DNA of 64,000 bases from Paraglaciecola sp030730205. GTDB taxonomy: Bacteria; Pseudomonadota; Gammaproteobacteria; Enterobacterales; Alteromonadaceae. The stretch covers positions 124,001 to 188,000 of the forward strand of contig NZ_JBGQOM010000003.1 in assembly GCF_052119645.1 (NCBI RefSeq). The letters are read 5' to 3'. Below the pieces are notes generated by a model. That model was given only the letters and a program-made list of their open reading frames with translations, did not search any database and was not told where the DNA came from. Position 1 is the first letter of the stretch, and each line of letters opens with the position of its first letter. A program made the position numbers and the translations under genes. This document shows, in pieces, positions 1-9,429 of this stretch.

Positions 1-409
1 GAAGCTGCCATGCTACTTTTAATGAGAAAATCGCGTCTGTTCATGTTGGGTCTCGAATCAGGTTGAGCAAAGATCAATCTGCTAGTACGTTTGATTAACC
101 TTAATTCACCTTTTTATAACATAGCCATCATACAATGACCAGTTATGATTACATTTGATTCTCATTGCCACTAAAAATCATCTATCAACCCGTGTATTAC
201 TAACGAATCAGATAAAAATTAACGAGTATTAATCGTCAGCCAAAAGTATTCAGTACGTATACCGTCATTCCATAAAAGATAAAAACAAATATAAATCAAT
301 TACATAATACATGCATCAATGCTAAGCCTCATAAGAAATATCGATATATATAAAAATTATGTTAAATTGCCTTTTCAATCATATTCAATCAAACCAGAGG
401 GGGATCTCG
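1..409. other. Gene-free left edge with upstream region of the DUF1961 gene
   Basis: No convincing complete gene is seen here. On the plus strand the first frame is open from base 1 to a TGA at 64-66 and could be the last 21 codons of a gene that starts outside the window, but so short a tail cannot be identified. The stretch is AT-rich. TGA-starting hexamers recur exactly 10 bp apart at 136, 146 and 156 (TGACCA, TGATTA, TGATTC). They resemble, on the opposite strand, the CAATCA half-sites found elsewhere in the locus. Confidence 0.5.
375..391 (+). promoter_or_regulatory. Phased CAATCA operator-like box before the DUF1961 gene
   Basis: Two CAATCA hexamers start at 376 and 386, one helical turn apart. 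The 17-bp string from 375 to 391 occurs identically at 26385-26401, upstream of the rhaEW-rhaI genes. It lies just upstream of the ribosome binding site of the gene starting at 410. The sharing of a 17-bp string between two promoters 26 kb apart is seen directly. That it binds the DeoR-type regulator encoded at 26607-27392 is inference. Confidence 0.55.
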
Positions 410-1156
410 ATGCTAATTAGGATAATGAGTTTATGCATAGTTTTGCTAAGCACGCCAACCTGGGCTGATTCTTTATTCGCGCCAAACAAGGGTGAGCTGT
501 TGTATAGCAATGGCTTAACGAGTGCGACAGAGTTGGCAAACTGGCGCATGGAAGGAGCAGGAGAGCTGACGTTTAATGATGGCTGGATGCAAATGTATTC
601 ACCTGATGAACAAGGGCATCATGTATTGTGGTGCCCACACGATTTTCCTGATGCGTTTATTGCTCAGTGGCAAGTACAAAACCTGAAATTTGATGCGGGG
701 TTGGTTATCGTATTTTTTGCTGCTCAGGGTGCAGGAGGCGAAGATATTTTTGACCCCAACCTTCCAGCCCGAGACGGCACCTTCACGCAATACACCTTGG
801 GCGAAATCAATAGTTACCACATTTCATATTACGCCAACGCCGCCCATAACCCTGACCGAGCCCATGCTAACTTACGTAAAAACAACACTTTTAGTTTGTT
901 GCAAGAGGGTGAAAAAGGCATTCCTACCCTATCTGACAGGGTTCACACACTTACCTTAATTAAAAATGCTCAGCATATTCAAATGTACATTGACGAGCGC
1001 AAGATCATTGATTACACCGACAATCAGGCAGTCGTAGATGGGCTTAATATCGGCAAGCCCTTAGGCGCCGGAAAAATTGGTTTTAGGCAAATGCAGTGGA
1101 CCAAATTTCAGTATCGTGATTTTAAGGTCTGGGCACTGGCGCAAAACGTTAAGTGA
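410..1156 (+). CDS. DUF1961 family exported protein, YesU-like
   Basis: This 248-residue protein has an N-terminal signal peptide (hydrophobic MSLCIVLLSTPTWA region, cleavage near residue 19) followed by a concanavalin-like beta-sandwich type sequence. The later part (HTLTLIKNAQHIQMYIDER and the closing GKIGFRQM) is typical of DUF1961. Bacillus subtilis YesU, of the same family, is encoded in the rhamnogalacturonan operon with CE12 esterases and a GH42 enzyme, which matches this neighbourhood. The start at 410 was chosen over an in-frame ATG at 359 because an AGAGGGGG ribosome binding site precedes it by 6 nt and the signal peptide then begins correctly. It probably handles or binds rhamnogalacturonan fragments in the periplasm or outside; no catalytic activity can be assigned from sequence. 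It is the only plus-strand gene of the locus. Confidence 0.75.
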   Translation: MLIRIMSLCIVLLSTPTWADSLFAPNKGELLYSNGLTSATELANWRMEGAGELTFNDGWMQMYSPDEQGHHVLWCPHDFPDAFIAQWQVQNLKFDAGLVIVFFAAQGAGGEDIFDPNLPARDGTFTQYTLGEINSYHISYYANAAHNPDRAHANLRKNNTFSLLQEGEKGIPTLSDRVHTLTLIKNAQHIQMYIDERKIIDYTDNQAVVDGLNIGKPLGAGKIGFRQMQWTKFQYRDFKVWALAQNVK

Positions 1157-1386
1157 CAATAAAGGCGTCAACAAACAAAATGCGTTACACCACAGAAGAT
1201 CTGCTTCGGGGCATTGATTTTGGCGTAAATCGTGTAAGATACCTCATCAAACATGGCGTTATATTGAGTTGATGTATTGGCAAATTACTCTAACACCACC
1301 ATGTATATGACTGTAACAGCCATTATCGGGCGCTGAGTTCAGACTCTAGAAGCCTTTATTTGTTTGTACACGCTTTGGAATCATTC

Positions 1387-2448
1387 ATGACCTTGTTATT
1401 TTTATATCTAGCAATTGCTATCGGAGTCTCATTTTTGTGCTCGGTATTGGAAGCCGTACTACTTTCAATCACGCCTAGCTATGTTGAACAAATTTCAGCA
1501 TCCAATCCGCGCTCAGGTAAGGTCTTGACCAAAGTAAAAGACAATTTAGACGAGTCTTTATCAAGCATTCTTATACTCAATACTTTTGCTCATACCATGG
1601 GTGCAGCAGGTGTGGGTTCGCAAGCGATTCGTATTTTTGGTGAGCAATGGGAAACCCTCATTGCCGTCATGTTAACCCTAGTGATTTTATATTTTTCCGA
1701 AATCATCCCTAAAACTTTAGGCGCAACCTTCTGGCGCACGCTAGCCACGCCTTCAGCCTTCATTATTTCGTGGTTAATTAAGCTGGTTTATCCCTTGGTG
1801 TGGCTTGCTACTGGTATCACTCGTTTGTTTAGTGCAAACAAAGAAAATGAAATTACCCGTGAAGAAATTATCGCCTTGGCATCTCTTGGGCACAGAGATG
1901 GCACTTTGTTCGCCCAAGAGAACGAGTATCTATCAAATCTGTTAAAACTGAGAGAGTTTAAAACCGAGCAAATATTAACGCCCCGTTCGGTGGTGCATAC
2001 CTTAGATCAAACCCTAACCGTCAAACAGGCGCTTGATTTAGCAGGCACTCAACAATTTACCCGCATTCCGGTTTACGGTGAAAATATTGACGACATTAAA
2101 GGCAAGGTCCTACGTAATAAATTGTTCGAAGCTGAGCGCGCTGGTTATGGTGACCAAGCGATTAGCGATTTTATGCAACCCCTAATTAGGGTGTCTGAAA
2201 AACTCCCTGTGCAGCAGCTGCTTGACTTATTTATTAAAAATCGGACCCATTTGGTATTAGTCGAAGACGAATACGGCCAAACGGCTGGTGTGGCGTCTTT
2301 GGAAGACGCCATCGAAACCCTTATAGGTCGTGAAATCATTGACGAAAGCGACACCGTGACCGACATGCAAGCCTTAGCTCGCAATAATTACCGTGATCGG
2401 TTACGGGCTAAGAAAAAGTCGGCACAAGAGACCAGCAACAAACCATAA
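1387..2448 (+). CDS. CNNM (DUF21) membrane protein with CBS pair, CorC/hemolysin-like
   Basis: The protein has 353 residues. The first ~180 residues hold three to four hydrophobic segments of the DUF21/CNNM transmembrane domain, including the conserved IIPKTLGA motif of the third segment. Residues ~200-325 form a CBS pair, beginning ILTPRSVVHTLD and ending with the typical VEDEYGQTAGVASLEDA. The C-terminal transporter-associated (CorC_HlyC) domain of longer members is absent. Relatives are linked to Mg2+/Co2+ efflux or membrane-stress tolerance. The ATG at 1387 is preferred to an upstream TTG in the same frame because TTGGAA lies 6 nt before it. It sits between sugar genes but has no evident link to them, and it converges with the GH28 gene. 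Confidence 0.85.
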   Translation: MTLLFLYLAIAIGVSFLCSVLEAVLLSITPSYVEQISASNPRSGKVLTKVKDNLDESLSSILILNTFAHTMGAAGVGSQAIRIFGEQWETLIAVMLTLVILYFSEIIPKTLGATFWRTLATPSAFIISWLIKLVYPLVWLATGITRLFSANKENEITREEIIALASLGHRDGTLFAQENEYLSNLLKLREFKTEQILTPRSVVHTLDQTLTVKQALDLAGTQQFTRIPVYGENIDDIKGKVLRNKLFEAERAGYGDQAISDFMQPLIRVSEKLPVQQLLDLFIKNRTHLVLVEDEYGQTAGVASLEDAIETLIGREIIDESDTVTDMQALARNNYRDRLRAKKKSAQETSNKP

Positions 2449-2517
2449 AAACGCAGGGGCAAATAAGCGTTGCGCTCAGTGTGTCGGCGCTCTATTTTAC
2501 GCCCAGAAGATCATTCG

Positions 2518-3828
2518 TCATTGTAAAATAAAGCGTTCTACATGCCGATTTACAACCGCTTCTGCCTTGGTGCTCATATTAATATTGCTCAAGGTAATCT
2601 GCTGCACCGGCGCCTCTTGTTGTCCCTCGATACGACACAGATGCTCAGCTTGTTGGGCTTGAATAGTATCAAGGTATATCTGCTCAATGATGGTTAACCG
2701 CCTTTCGTAAGTAGGCACTAACTCTCGCCACTGGTAAAGCACATCGGTTTCTATCACTAGCGCTGCGCCACCTAATTTTTGCGCGCGGATATTCTGCATA
2801 TAAATATGTTTGATCACTCCACCACAGCGCTCATTGGTTTTGATATACAGCAAATTCCCTGCATCTTGGTAATCGGTTTGACCATCAAATTGGCAATCCT
2901 GAATCAGCACATTCTCGATGCCCGCTGACAGTTCGCTGCCAATGGCAACTAAATGATGAGCACACTTGATATGACAGCGCCTGATCACGATATTTTTACT
3001 GGGCACATTTAAGCGCCAACCATCCTGATTACGCCCCGCCTTAAGTGCGATAGCGTCATCCCCTTGATCGAATATGCAATCTTCTATCAGCATATTTTGG
3101 GTCATTTCGGGGTCAACCCCATCATTGTTATGGCCGTGAGCCCTGACACTCACTTTGCGAATAACCACATCGCGACATAAAAAAGGATGCAGCACCCAAA
3201 AGGGGCTATTTTCAATTTGAATGTTTTCTACCAAAACATGTTTACAGCGATTGAACTGAATAAAATGGGGCCGCAGATGCGCCCCGTCAAATACCATCTG
3301 GCGCTGCTCGACAGGTTCATATTTAGCCGCTTGATGATACAAACCGGCCAACGCTTCCATATGGGCGTTGGGCCTTGCACCCCAAGGTGTCCACACATCC
3401 ATTTGTGCCAGCAACGTACCCTTGCCCGAAATAGCCACATGTTCACACGCTAAGGCATAAATCAGCGGCGAATAGTTGTAACACTCCATACCTTCCCAAC
3501 TGGTTAATACCGCTGGTAGGTAGTCTGTCGGCAAGGCCGAAAACAGCAACGTTGCCCCCTGTGCCACATGCAAATTTACATAACTTTTTAAGTGAATTTT
3601 ACCGCATAACCAGGTCCCTGCAGGAACAATAACCGTACCGCCCCCTTGGGCATTTGCCGCCTCTATAGCATGAGCAATAGCCTGGTTATTGGCCGCCTTT
3701 GCTAGATCATCACGGCCCTGTTGCGCCCCAAAATCAACAATATCAAAGAGGGGACAATCGCTAAAATCTGGAACACCAATCATCGGCATATCAAAAGGCG
3801 CAGAGAGTTGTATATTTTCTGTTTGCAT
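2518..3828 (-). CDS. GH28 glycoside hydrolase (polygalacturonase/rhamnogalacturonan hydrolase-like)
   Basis: This 436-residue right-handed beta-helix enzyme opens with the usual pectinase N-terminus (FDIVDFGAQQGRDD, then GGGTVIVPAGTWLCG). The GH28 catalytic motifs are present: NND at 234-236, QGDDAIALKAG with DD at 257-258, HHLVAIGSE around 291-299, and YIKT (the RIK position) at 328-331. The family hydrolyses alpha-galacturonic acid linkages in homogalacturonan or rhamnogalacturonan. With rhamnose catabolism and CE12 esterases around it, a galacturonidase acting on rhamnogalacturonan oligosaccharides is the likely role. No signal peptide is visible, so it may act in the cytoplasm. It starts 23 nt after the upstream CE12 gene and is probably the last gene of that operon. 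Confidence 0.88.
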   Translation of the reverse strand: MQTENIQLSAPFDMPMIGVPDFSDCPLFDIVDFGAQQGRDDLAKAANNQAIAHAIEAANAQGGGTVIVPAGTWLCGKIHLKSYVNLHVAQGATLLFSALPTDYLPAVLTSWEGMECYNYSPLIYALACEHVAISGKGTLLAQMDVWTPWGARPNAHMEALAGLYHQAAKYEPVEQRQMVFDGAHLRPHFIQFNRCKHVLVENIQIENSPFWVLHPFLCRDVVIRKVSVRAHGHNNDGVDPEMTQNMLIEDCIFDQGDDAIALKAGRNQDGWRLNVPSKNIVIRRCHIKCAHHLVAIGSELSAGIENVLIQDCQFDGQTDYQDAGNLLYIKTNERCGGVIKHIYMQNIRAQKLGGAALVIETDVLYQWRELVPTYERRLTIIEQIYLDTIQAQQAEHLCRIEGQQEAPVQQITLSNINMSTKAEAVVNRHVERFILQ

Positions 3829-3851
3829 AACGCTAAAGGGCCTTAGTCAGT

Positions 3852-5147
3852 TTAACTACCATCGGGTTTGATGGCGACAAAGCGAGGACTCATCGGTACG
3901 GTCCAATGTTCAAATTGATTGGGGTTTGCAGGGCCATAAGCCTGCAGGTTGTCAATGAGGTAATCAGTCAAAGGCAGCCTGATGTCAAGCATGCCTTTAA
4001 TAACACACAAGGCGATTTCATTGGCCCCAAAATAATTGAAATGCGTATTATCTTTAAGGGCGTGTGGCTGACTTGGAAAGGTATTAGCCGGATATTGCAC
4101 AAAAGCTTGCCGAGAAGATTCATCCCCCCAACTTTCGTATAACTCAGTGGTCAATTGAGTTAAGTCTATCAGCGGAACCTGTTTGTCAGTTGCGACTTTT
4201 CTAATGGCCGCAGGATAGTCACCATGGGTAGGTTTCAAGGTTCCGTCGGCATTAAAAAAGCGTCGCTGGACCGGCGTGAGCAATACCGCGATGGCCTGTT
4301 TTGCTTGCACCCGTTCGATATATTCATTTAATAAGTCAGCATACGATTGCCACGGACCAATGCCCTCACCACGACGTTTTTCATCATTATGAGCAAACTG
4401 AATAAAGACATAATCACCGGGTTTGACTAACGACAGAATTTTTTCAAGGCGATGTTCAGCTTTAAATGAATATAACGACGCCCCCGATACCGCATAATTT
4501 GCCACCACAATAGTCGGTTTAAGGTATTGGGTAATCAACTGCCCCCACGAAGCCCAAGGCTCAACATCTTGGTCGGTCACAGTGGAATCACCGGCTAAAT
4601 ACATCGTCGTTATATCAGCCACCGGCGTAATCGCAATGCGCCTCATTGCAGAGCCAGCGGCAAACTCCAGTGTCAGTTTGTTGTCCCAGTTTACATCGTC
4701 ACGTTCACGCTCCTTTAGGGCAATACGTTTTTCACTTGAAATAAACGGGCTGCGCACATCCACCATAAACCTACGTGTGATGTGTTGGCCTTTGGCCACC
4801 TTAATTTGATTGAGCATCAGGCGCCGCGATTCTGCTTTTACGGTATTAGTAGACGCAGCAAGATCACTGCCTAATGTCAGTTCAACTTGATAATGCCCTT
4901 GTGGCAAATCCACTGAAAAATACAGGCTTTGCTGGGCTACCACACTGTGCGATTCAAGTATCGCCTGAGCAGCAGTATTAAAATCAAAACCAAAACCACG
5001 GCCTTGGTTGTATTTTACAGCTTGAGTAAGGGCGGTGGCATCAACGTCAGACGCTTGGCTACCTAAGTCAAAAACGCGAATCCCAGCAACGGTGCTTGTC
5101 GTAAATAAGCACATGAAAATAAACGAAAAAAAGGCACGCAACATCAT
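3852..5147 (-). CDS. CE12-type SGNH esterase (rhamnogalacturonan acetylesterase-like)
   Basis: This 431-residue exported protein has a signal peptide (MMLRAFFSFIFMCLF, ending near TVAG), an N-terminal beta-sandwich region (~25-180) that looks like a carbohydrate-binding domain (FDLGSQ...GFGFD), and an SGNH hydrolase domain (~180-420). The blocks are GDST (Ser188), NYAVSGAS, AHND (253-255) and DNTH (Asp366, His369). CE12 members such as B. subtilis YesT and YesY remove acetyl groups from rhamnogalacturonan. A longer reading would start at a GTG (5168); ATG 5147 is preferred because the signal peptide follows it directly. It is downstream of the Sel1-repeat gene and just upstream of GH28, on the same strand. 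Confidence 0.85.
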   Translation of the reverse strand: MMLRAFFSFIFMCLFTTSTVAGIRVFDLGSQASDVDATALTQAVKYNQGRGFGFDFNTAAQAILESHSVVAQQSLYFSVDLPQGHYQVELTLGSDLAASTNTVKAESRRLMLNQIKVAKGQHITRRFMVDVRSPFISSEKRIALKERERDDVNWDNKLTLEFAAGSAMRRIAITPVADITTMYLAGDSTVTDQDVEPWASWGQLITQYLKPTIVVANYAVSGASLYSFKAEHRLEKILSLVKPGDYVFIQFAHNDEKRRGEGIGPWQSYADLLNEYIERVQAKQAIAVLLTPVQRRFFNADGTLKPTHGDYPAAIRKVATDKQVPLIDLTQLTTELYESWGDESSRQAFVQYPANTFPSQPHALKDNTHFNYFGANEIALCVIKGMLDIRLPLTDYLIDNLQAYGPANPNQFEHWTVPMSPRFVAIKPDGS

Positions 5148-5223
5148 CACCAGTTTACCTATTACCACATTAAAAAATCGCTGGCCTCGGCAATGGCGAT
5201 TTTCCAGCGAGTGAATATTAATA

Positions 5224-6732
5224 TTAATCTTTAGCCGGTTTATCTACGTCGGTAACCAGCACTTTACCGTTTGACGTCCAAGCACTGAGGCGCTTTTCCC
5301 AGTCAGTTACGTCCCAGTTAAAGGTGTTACCCAAACTGATCGCATCGCGCAGATGATCAACTGCCTTGGCTAGGTCCCGCGAGGGCTGAGAATAAAAGCG
5401 CATGGCCTGCAAAAATTCGTAGTCAGGATTGCGTTGTTCGTTCTCTGGCACTTGTGCAAGAAAGTCACGGGCCTGTTCGGCATTCTGCAGGCTAGGCTCT
5501 GTTGCCAGCAGCGTAATCTCGGCGGCGCCCAACAAAGCCGGAGTATAAGTATCAGCGGCGGCCTGCTCAAACCAAAACAAGGCTTTGTGTTCGTCGCGCT
5601 CCACATAAGGACTGTCCAGCAACAAGCGGCCTAAGCGATAGCGGGCTTTTGTCACGCCAGCCTTGCTGGCTTCATTTAGCCAGTGCACTGCAGCGCTAAT
5701 ATCCTGCTGTTCACGGTACAACAATGATCCCAGTTCATATTGCGCCAGCGGATGTCCGGCCGTTGACAATCGCGCAAGAACGCCTTGCAACTCTTGTTTA
5801 TCAGCCGTCAGCCACGGAAAGGTCATTAGTGCGACGGCATACTGATACTGATCTTCAATCGTACTGCTGCTTTTAAGTTTTTTCACCCGCCTGTTCAAGC
5901 CGTTATAAAAGCGTTGAAACTGCTCAGTGCGGATGAATTCACGGTTGTAGCCAGACATGCCGAGGTAACTGCGCTGAAAAAAACTCACGGCCTGATCGTC
6001 AAATTTGGGCTGAGCAAAGCGTTTTGTGATGAGTAAACTCAGCGCGGGTTTAATGTAGCCATTGACCTGCAGAGGCTGTGGATTACGTACCGACCCATCA
6101 CGGCCAATCTCATAATCTACCACGGCAAAATAATTGCGGTCTTGTGCAGTGACCGCGTTTGGGCGGCCCAATAGCAGATAGTCAATAGATGCAGACTCCT
6201 GTGAAAGCCCGGTCGTGACAAGGGCTTCACTTATATTAATATCGTACTTGTCGTGAAAATCCACTGAGGCTGTGCTGCCATCAGGATCCACAAACTCAAT
6301 TTTATACTCGCCAGGCACTGATTTAAGCGTTGGAAAATATTTCTGCTGCACCACCGCCATGCCATACTGGGCTTTGATAGCGGTTAGTACTTGCTCAATA
6401 GCAGGGCGTTGTTCTTCGGTGGCCAAGGCCAGTATGTCTGCGCTGACTTGCTGCGCATCGCTAAACTGTTGTTCTGCAGCCAAGCTAAACCACATTAGCG
6501 CCTTAAAGCGGTCTACTTCTGTGCCCAAACCCTGATAATGCATCAACCCAAGTTGATAAAACGCCTGCGCGTTACCCAGTTCTGCCAGTTGCTGATAGTC
6601 ATTGAGCGCCTGTTCATATTGCCCCACTTGAAAATGTTCATTGGCCTGAAATATGTCCATCGCTCGCAGTGGCAGCGCAGTTAAGCTGCCCACCCAAACC
6701 AAAGCACACAGTTGTTTTATCATCTTAGTCAT
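5224..6732 (-). CDS. Exported Sel1-repeat protein with a TonB_C-like middle domain
   Basis: This 502-residue protein has a signal peptide (MTKMIKQLCALVWVGS, ending near LPLRA). Sel1/TPR repeats occur at ~20-90 (AFYQLGLMHYQGLGTEVDR, KALMWFSLAAE) and again at ~310-420 (YELGSLLYREQQDISAAVHW, ARYRLGRLLLDSP, KALFWFEQAAA). Between them, around 200-260, FAVVDYEIGRDGSVRNPQ and the following KRFAQPKFDDQAV resemble the core of the TonB C-terminal fold. Such proteins are common in Alteromonadales, but their function is not established. The start at 6732 has AAGGA nine bases upstream; the frame continues to 6765 without a better start. It lies inside the sugar operon between rhaM and the esterase, so a role near the receptor machinery is possible but unproven. 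Confidence 0.7.
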   Translation of the reverse strand: MTKMIKQLCALVWVGSLTALPLRAMDIFQANEHFQVGQYEQALNDYQQLAELGNAQAFYQLGLMHYQGLGTEVDRFKALMWFSLAAEQQFSDAQQVSADILALATEEQRPAIEQVLTAIKAQYGMAVVQQKYFPTLKSVPGEYKIEFVDPDGSTASVDFHDKYDINISEALVTTGLSQESASIDYLLLGRPNAVTAQDRNYFAVVDYEIGRDGSVRNPQPLQVNGYIKPALSLLITKRFAQPKFDDQAVSFFQRSYLGMSGYNREFIRTEQFQRFYNGLNRRVKKLKSSSTIEDQYQYAVALMTFPWLTADKQELQGVLARLSTAGHPLAQYELGSLLYREQQDISAAVHWLNEASKAGVTKARYRLGRLLLDSPYVERDEHKALFWFEQAAADTYTPALLGAAEITLLATEPSLQNAEQARDFLAQVPENEQRNPDYEFLQAMRFYSQPSRDLAKAVDHLRDAISLGNTFNWDVTDWEKRLSAWTSNGKVLVTDVDKPAKD

Positions 6733-6894
6733 CACGTAAATCCTTGTCGTAACCTTAATTATCAACCAAGCAAATTTTAACTGCGCGATCTGCCGAGTCC
6801 TTTAGGGGAGAATTGGCCGCTCAATAAGCGAGTCGTTATGCAATATATTCAAGTACAGCCGGGTAGCCCACAGCAGTAGTGCAAATATTTTACC

Positions 6895-7209
6895 TCAAGG
6901 CATATGAAAAACCTGAGGCAGGTCAACCGCCACCGGGCTGTTATCCGGGTTGGCTTGCATAATGTCGCCCATGTACGCCCACCAGCGCTGCATTACAGCA
7001 GTGGCCGGCAGTTCACTCATGGTGTGATCCTCTTTACGCCACAAAACACCGAATAATTGCAACGTTTGCGGATGCAAAAAAATTGAATAATCCTCTACCC
7101 CAGCCTGTTTGAGTTCATCTACCAATTCTGGCCAGATTTCATCATGACGTTTTTTATATTCGGCTTCACAGCCTGCATTGAGCTGCATCACAAATGCGAT
7201 TTTTTCCAT
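6895..7209 (-). CDS. rhaM: L-rhamnose mutarotase RhaM
   Basis: This 104-residue cytoplasmic protein interconverts the alpha and beta anomers of L-rhamnose so that the isomerase receives its preferred form. The sequence shows the RhaM family signature: an opening beta strand with FVMQLNAGCEAEYKKRHDEI (including the conserved active-site His), the middle DYSIFLHP and the C-terminal WWAYMGDIM. The length equals that of E. coli RhaM. The ATG at 7209 was chosen because AAGGAG ends seven bases upstream, overlapping the stop codon of the GH42 gene. The longer frame to 7341 would lie inside GH42 coding sequence. Its place directly after GH42 ties the rhamnose pathway to the polysaccharide enzymes. 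Confidence 0.93.
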   Translation of the reverse strand: MEKIAFVMQLNAGCEAEYKKRHDEIWPELVDELKQAGVEDYSIFLHPQTLQLFGVLWRKEDHTMSELPATAVMQRWWAYMGDIMQANPDNSPVAVDLPQVFHMP

Positions 7210-7213
7210 CTTT

Positions 7214-9364
7214 TTACTCCTTAATCTTGGGATACACTGCGCGCCAAAGGAAGGGCTCAATGCTGAGCTTGCCACTGGCAATCGCCTTCCCAGTAAGTGC
7301 ATCTGTCCCACCGTTTGGCAAAGTAAGTTCACCACCTTCACCGTTCATATTGGTGACTATCCATAAGATTCGGCCATCAGCCTCTACACGAGGCGCAACA
7401 ATCGTACCTTGGCTAACTTGATAATGGCCTTTCACTTTGGCTAGTTCGATACAATGTTGTAGTACCGCATCGATCATAGCTTGTGCGTTATCACCAAAGG
7501 GTTGAACCCCCAGTACCACAATATGTCCTTTGCCGATTTTTCTCTGAGTAATGAAGGCCCGTTCGGCGGCAGCGCCATCGTCAATACGACCTATGACCTG
7601 CGTACCGCTCTTAACTTGCATGGCGGCACACCAGCCGCTTAACTCAGCGGTGATACCAAAGGCCGTGCCCTTGGATCCCGTATCGGTCAATGGCACTACA
7701 AACTCAGTATTTACCCCAGCAAATTTATCCAACAAACCTAAACCGGCAGTAGTGGGGACGGTATGTTCTTTTCCACGCGTTCCTGTGACTGGGCCTACTA
7801 ACCACACACCACCTTGTTCAACAAAGGCTAAAGTGCGCTGCATAAAGTCTTCGCTTACGTAGGGCATCGCGGGGGTAATCAACACTTGCAATCCATCTAA
7901 TGCCGCGTTTTCAAAACGCACATCTCGGTGGAAACCCAAATCCATAATGTAGCTGTGCCACATTGCAACCACATCACGGTAACGACGTGGAAAACCTTGA
8001 CGTTTATCAAGGCCTTCGGTTTCAATCATCGCACGGGCATGATCGGAATACGTGATCCCAATCGCAGCATCCTGCACTGTGCTGTTAACCAACAAAGGTT
8101 CTAGCTTTTGGCGGCTTTCATTAACCTGCTTGACCTGCGAATACCCCACCGAAGGCTGAAACCATGAACTCATGATGGCGCTATGAGGTAATTCAGCACC
8201 GCTGCGCTGTTGGCGCCATAACCAATAGCTAAAACCTTCACCACCTAAGCTGTAAATCAACGCCGATTCTGCGGCCAAAAATCCCTTAGGATGCAGGGTA
8301 TGGTGGTTACCTAACCAGCCGTTATGTGCCACGCTGGTTTCCATTAACCAAAACGGGCGCCCCGGTATAGCTGAGCGATACATATCCGAGCGAAACACCA
8401 GAGCTGCCCACTGTTCACTGCTGGGATAGGCATCGAAAGAGGCAAAGTCTAGAGCCTGCATCGAACGTTCGTGATGAATATTAAACGCCGGATTATCGTT
8501 GTGGGTAACGGGCGCAGCAGAATACTGATTCAGTATGTCACTTTGTGCTTTCATAAAATCTGCGATACTTTCACGGCAGAACATTTTGTAGGCGGTACTT
8601 AACGACGCGCTGTGTAGAAAGGGGGTTTTAACCGGTGCAGGCACTTGTTCGAATCGCTGATAATGTTGGCTCCACATATGGGTGCCCCACGCATCATTGA
8701 GCTTTTCAATACGTCCGAAACGGTTTTTCAACCATTGATGCCAGTTTGCTACCGCAGCATCACTAAAATCTTCAGCCACGTGGGCTTTCATTTCGTTGTC
8801 TATTTGCCAGCCAATCAACGCAGGGTGTTGACCAAATTCCTTGGCCATCGCTTTAATAATAGTAAAACAGGCTTTTTGCACTTCAGGGTGTTCATAACTA
8901 GCGTGTTGGCGCGCACCATGACTCATGATCACACCGTTTTCATCTTTAAAGCAGCGTTCGGGATGGCCATGGGTCAGCCAGATGGGCGGTGTTGCCGTCG
9001 GCGTGCACATGATCACATCAATACCCGCGGCATGGCACTTGTCCATCACCATCGTAAACAGGTCTAAGGAAATTTTACCTTGCTCGGGCTCAGTTGTTGA
9101 CCAGCTGAATTCACCCATGCGAACCACGTTAATACCCAGCTTGAGCATTTCTTGAATGTCGCGATCAATCTCTGCTATTGGCCATAATTCGGGATAATAA
9201 CACACGCCATGAAACAGTTTTTTCATGGTGTAAGGCGAGCGTTGCTTGCTCGGTTTTTGAGCGGCAGATAATAAAGTAGAATGGCTGGTCGCGCCCAACC
9301 CTAATGTTGCTGTTGCTACGCCCAAGCCACTGAATTTAAACATCTCACGTCGGGTCATTTTCAT
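7214..9364 (-). CDS. GH42 beta-galactosidase with Tat signal
   Basis: This 716-residue GH42 enzyme has all three usual parts: catalytic TIM barrel (~48-430), trimerization/glutaminase-like domain (~440-650) and a small C-terminal beta domain. The acid/base is probably Glu191 in WQIDNEM and the nucleophile Glu342 in FWLMETS. The N-terminus carries a twin-arginine motif (TRREMFKFSG) and a hydrophobic stretch, so folded export to the periplasm is predicted; many GH42 enzymes are cytoplasmic, making this notable. The likely role is removal of beta-galactose from galactan side chains of rhamnogalacturonan I; B. subtilis YesZ is a GH42 in the equivalent operon. The start at 9364 has AAGGAA nine bases upstream. 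It is cotranscribed with rhaM (stop-to-start gap of 4 bases). Confidence 0.9.
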   Translation of the reverse strand: MKMTRREMFKFSGLGVATATLGLGATSHSTLLSAAQKPSKQRSPYTMKKLFHGVCYYPELWPIAEIDRDIQEMLKLGINVVRMGEFSWSTTEPEQGKISLDLFTMVMDKCHAAGIDVIMCTPTATPPIWLTHGHPERCFKDENGVIMSHGARQHASYEHPEVQKACFTIIKAMAKEFGQHPALIGWQIDNEMKAHVAEDFSDAAVANWHQWLKNRFGRIEKLNDAWGTHMWSQHYQRFEQVPAPVKTPFLHSASLSTAYKMFCRESIADFMKAQSDILNQYSAAPVTHNDNPAFNIHHERSMQALDFASFDAYPSSEQWAALVFRSDMYRSAIPGRPFWLMETSVAHNGWLGNHHTLHPKGFLAAESALIYSLGGEGFSYWLWRQQRSGAELPHSAIMSSWFQPSVGYSQVKQVNESRQKLEPLLVNSTVQDAAIGITYSDHARAMIETEGLDKRQGFPRRYRDVVAMWHSYIMDLGFHRDVRFENAALDGLQVLITPAMPYVSEDFMQRTLAFVEQGGVWLVGPVTGTRGKEHTVPTTAGLGLLDKFAGVNTEFVVPLTDTGSKGTAFGITAELSGWCAAMQVKSGTQVIGRIDDGAAAERAFITQRKIGKGHIVVLGVQPFGDNAQAMIDAVLQHCIELAKVKGHYQVSQGTIVAPRVEADGRILWIVTNMNGEGGELTLPNGGTDALTGKAIASGKLSIEPFLWRAVYPKIKE

Positions 9365-9429
9365 TATTCGTTTCCTTATTCGTAGTGGCAGTTTTTACCT
9401 TGTAATATCGCCGTCTTTCGCTACTAAGC

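Noticed and set aside
7210..7341. N-terminal extension of RhaM
   Set aside because: The extension lies in GH42 coding sequence and RhaM proteins are 104 residues; the internal ATG has a good ribosome binding site.
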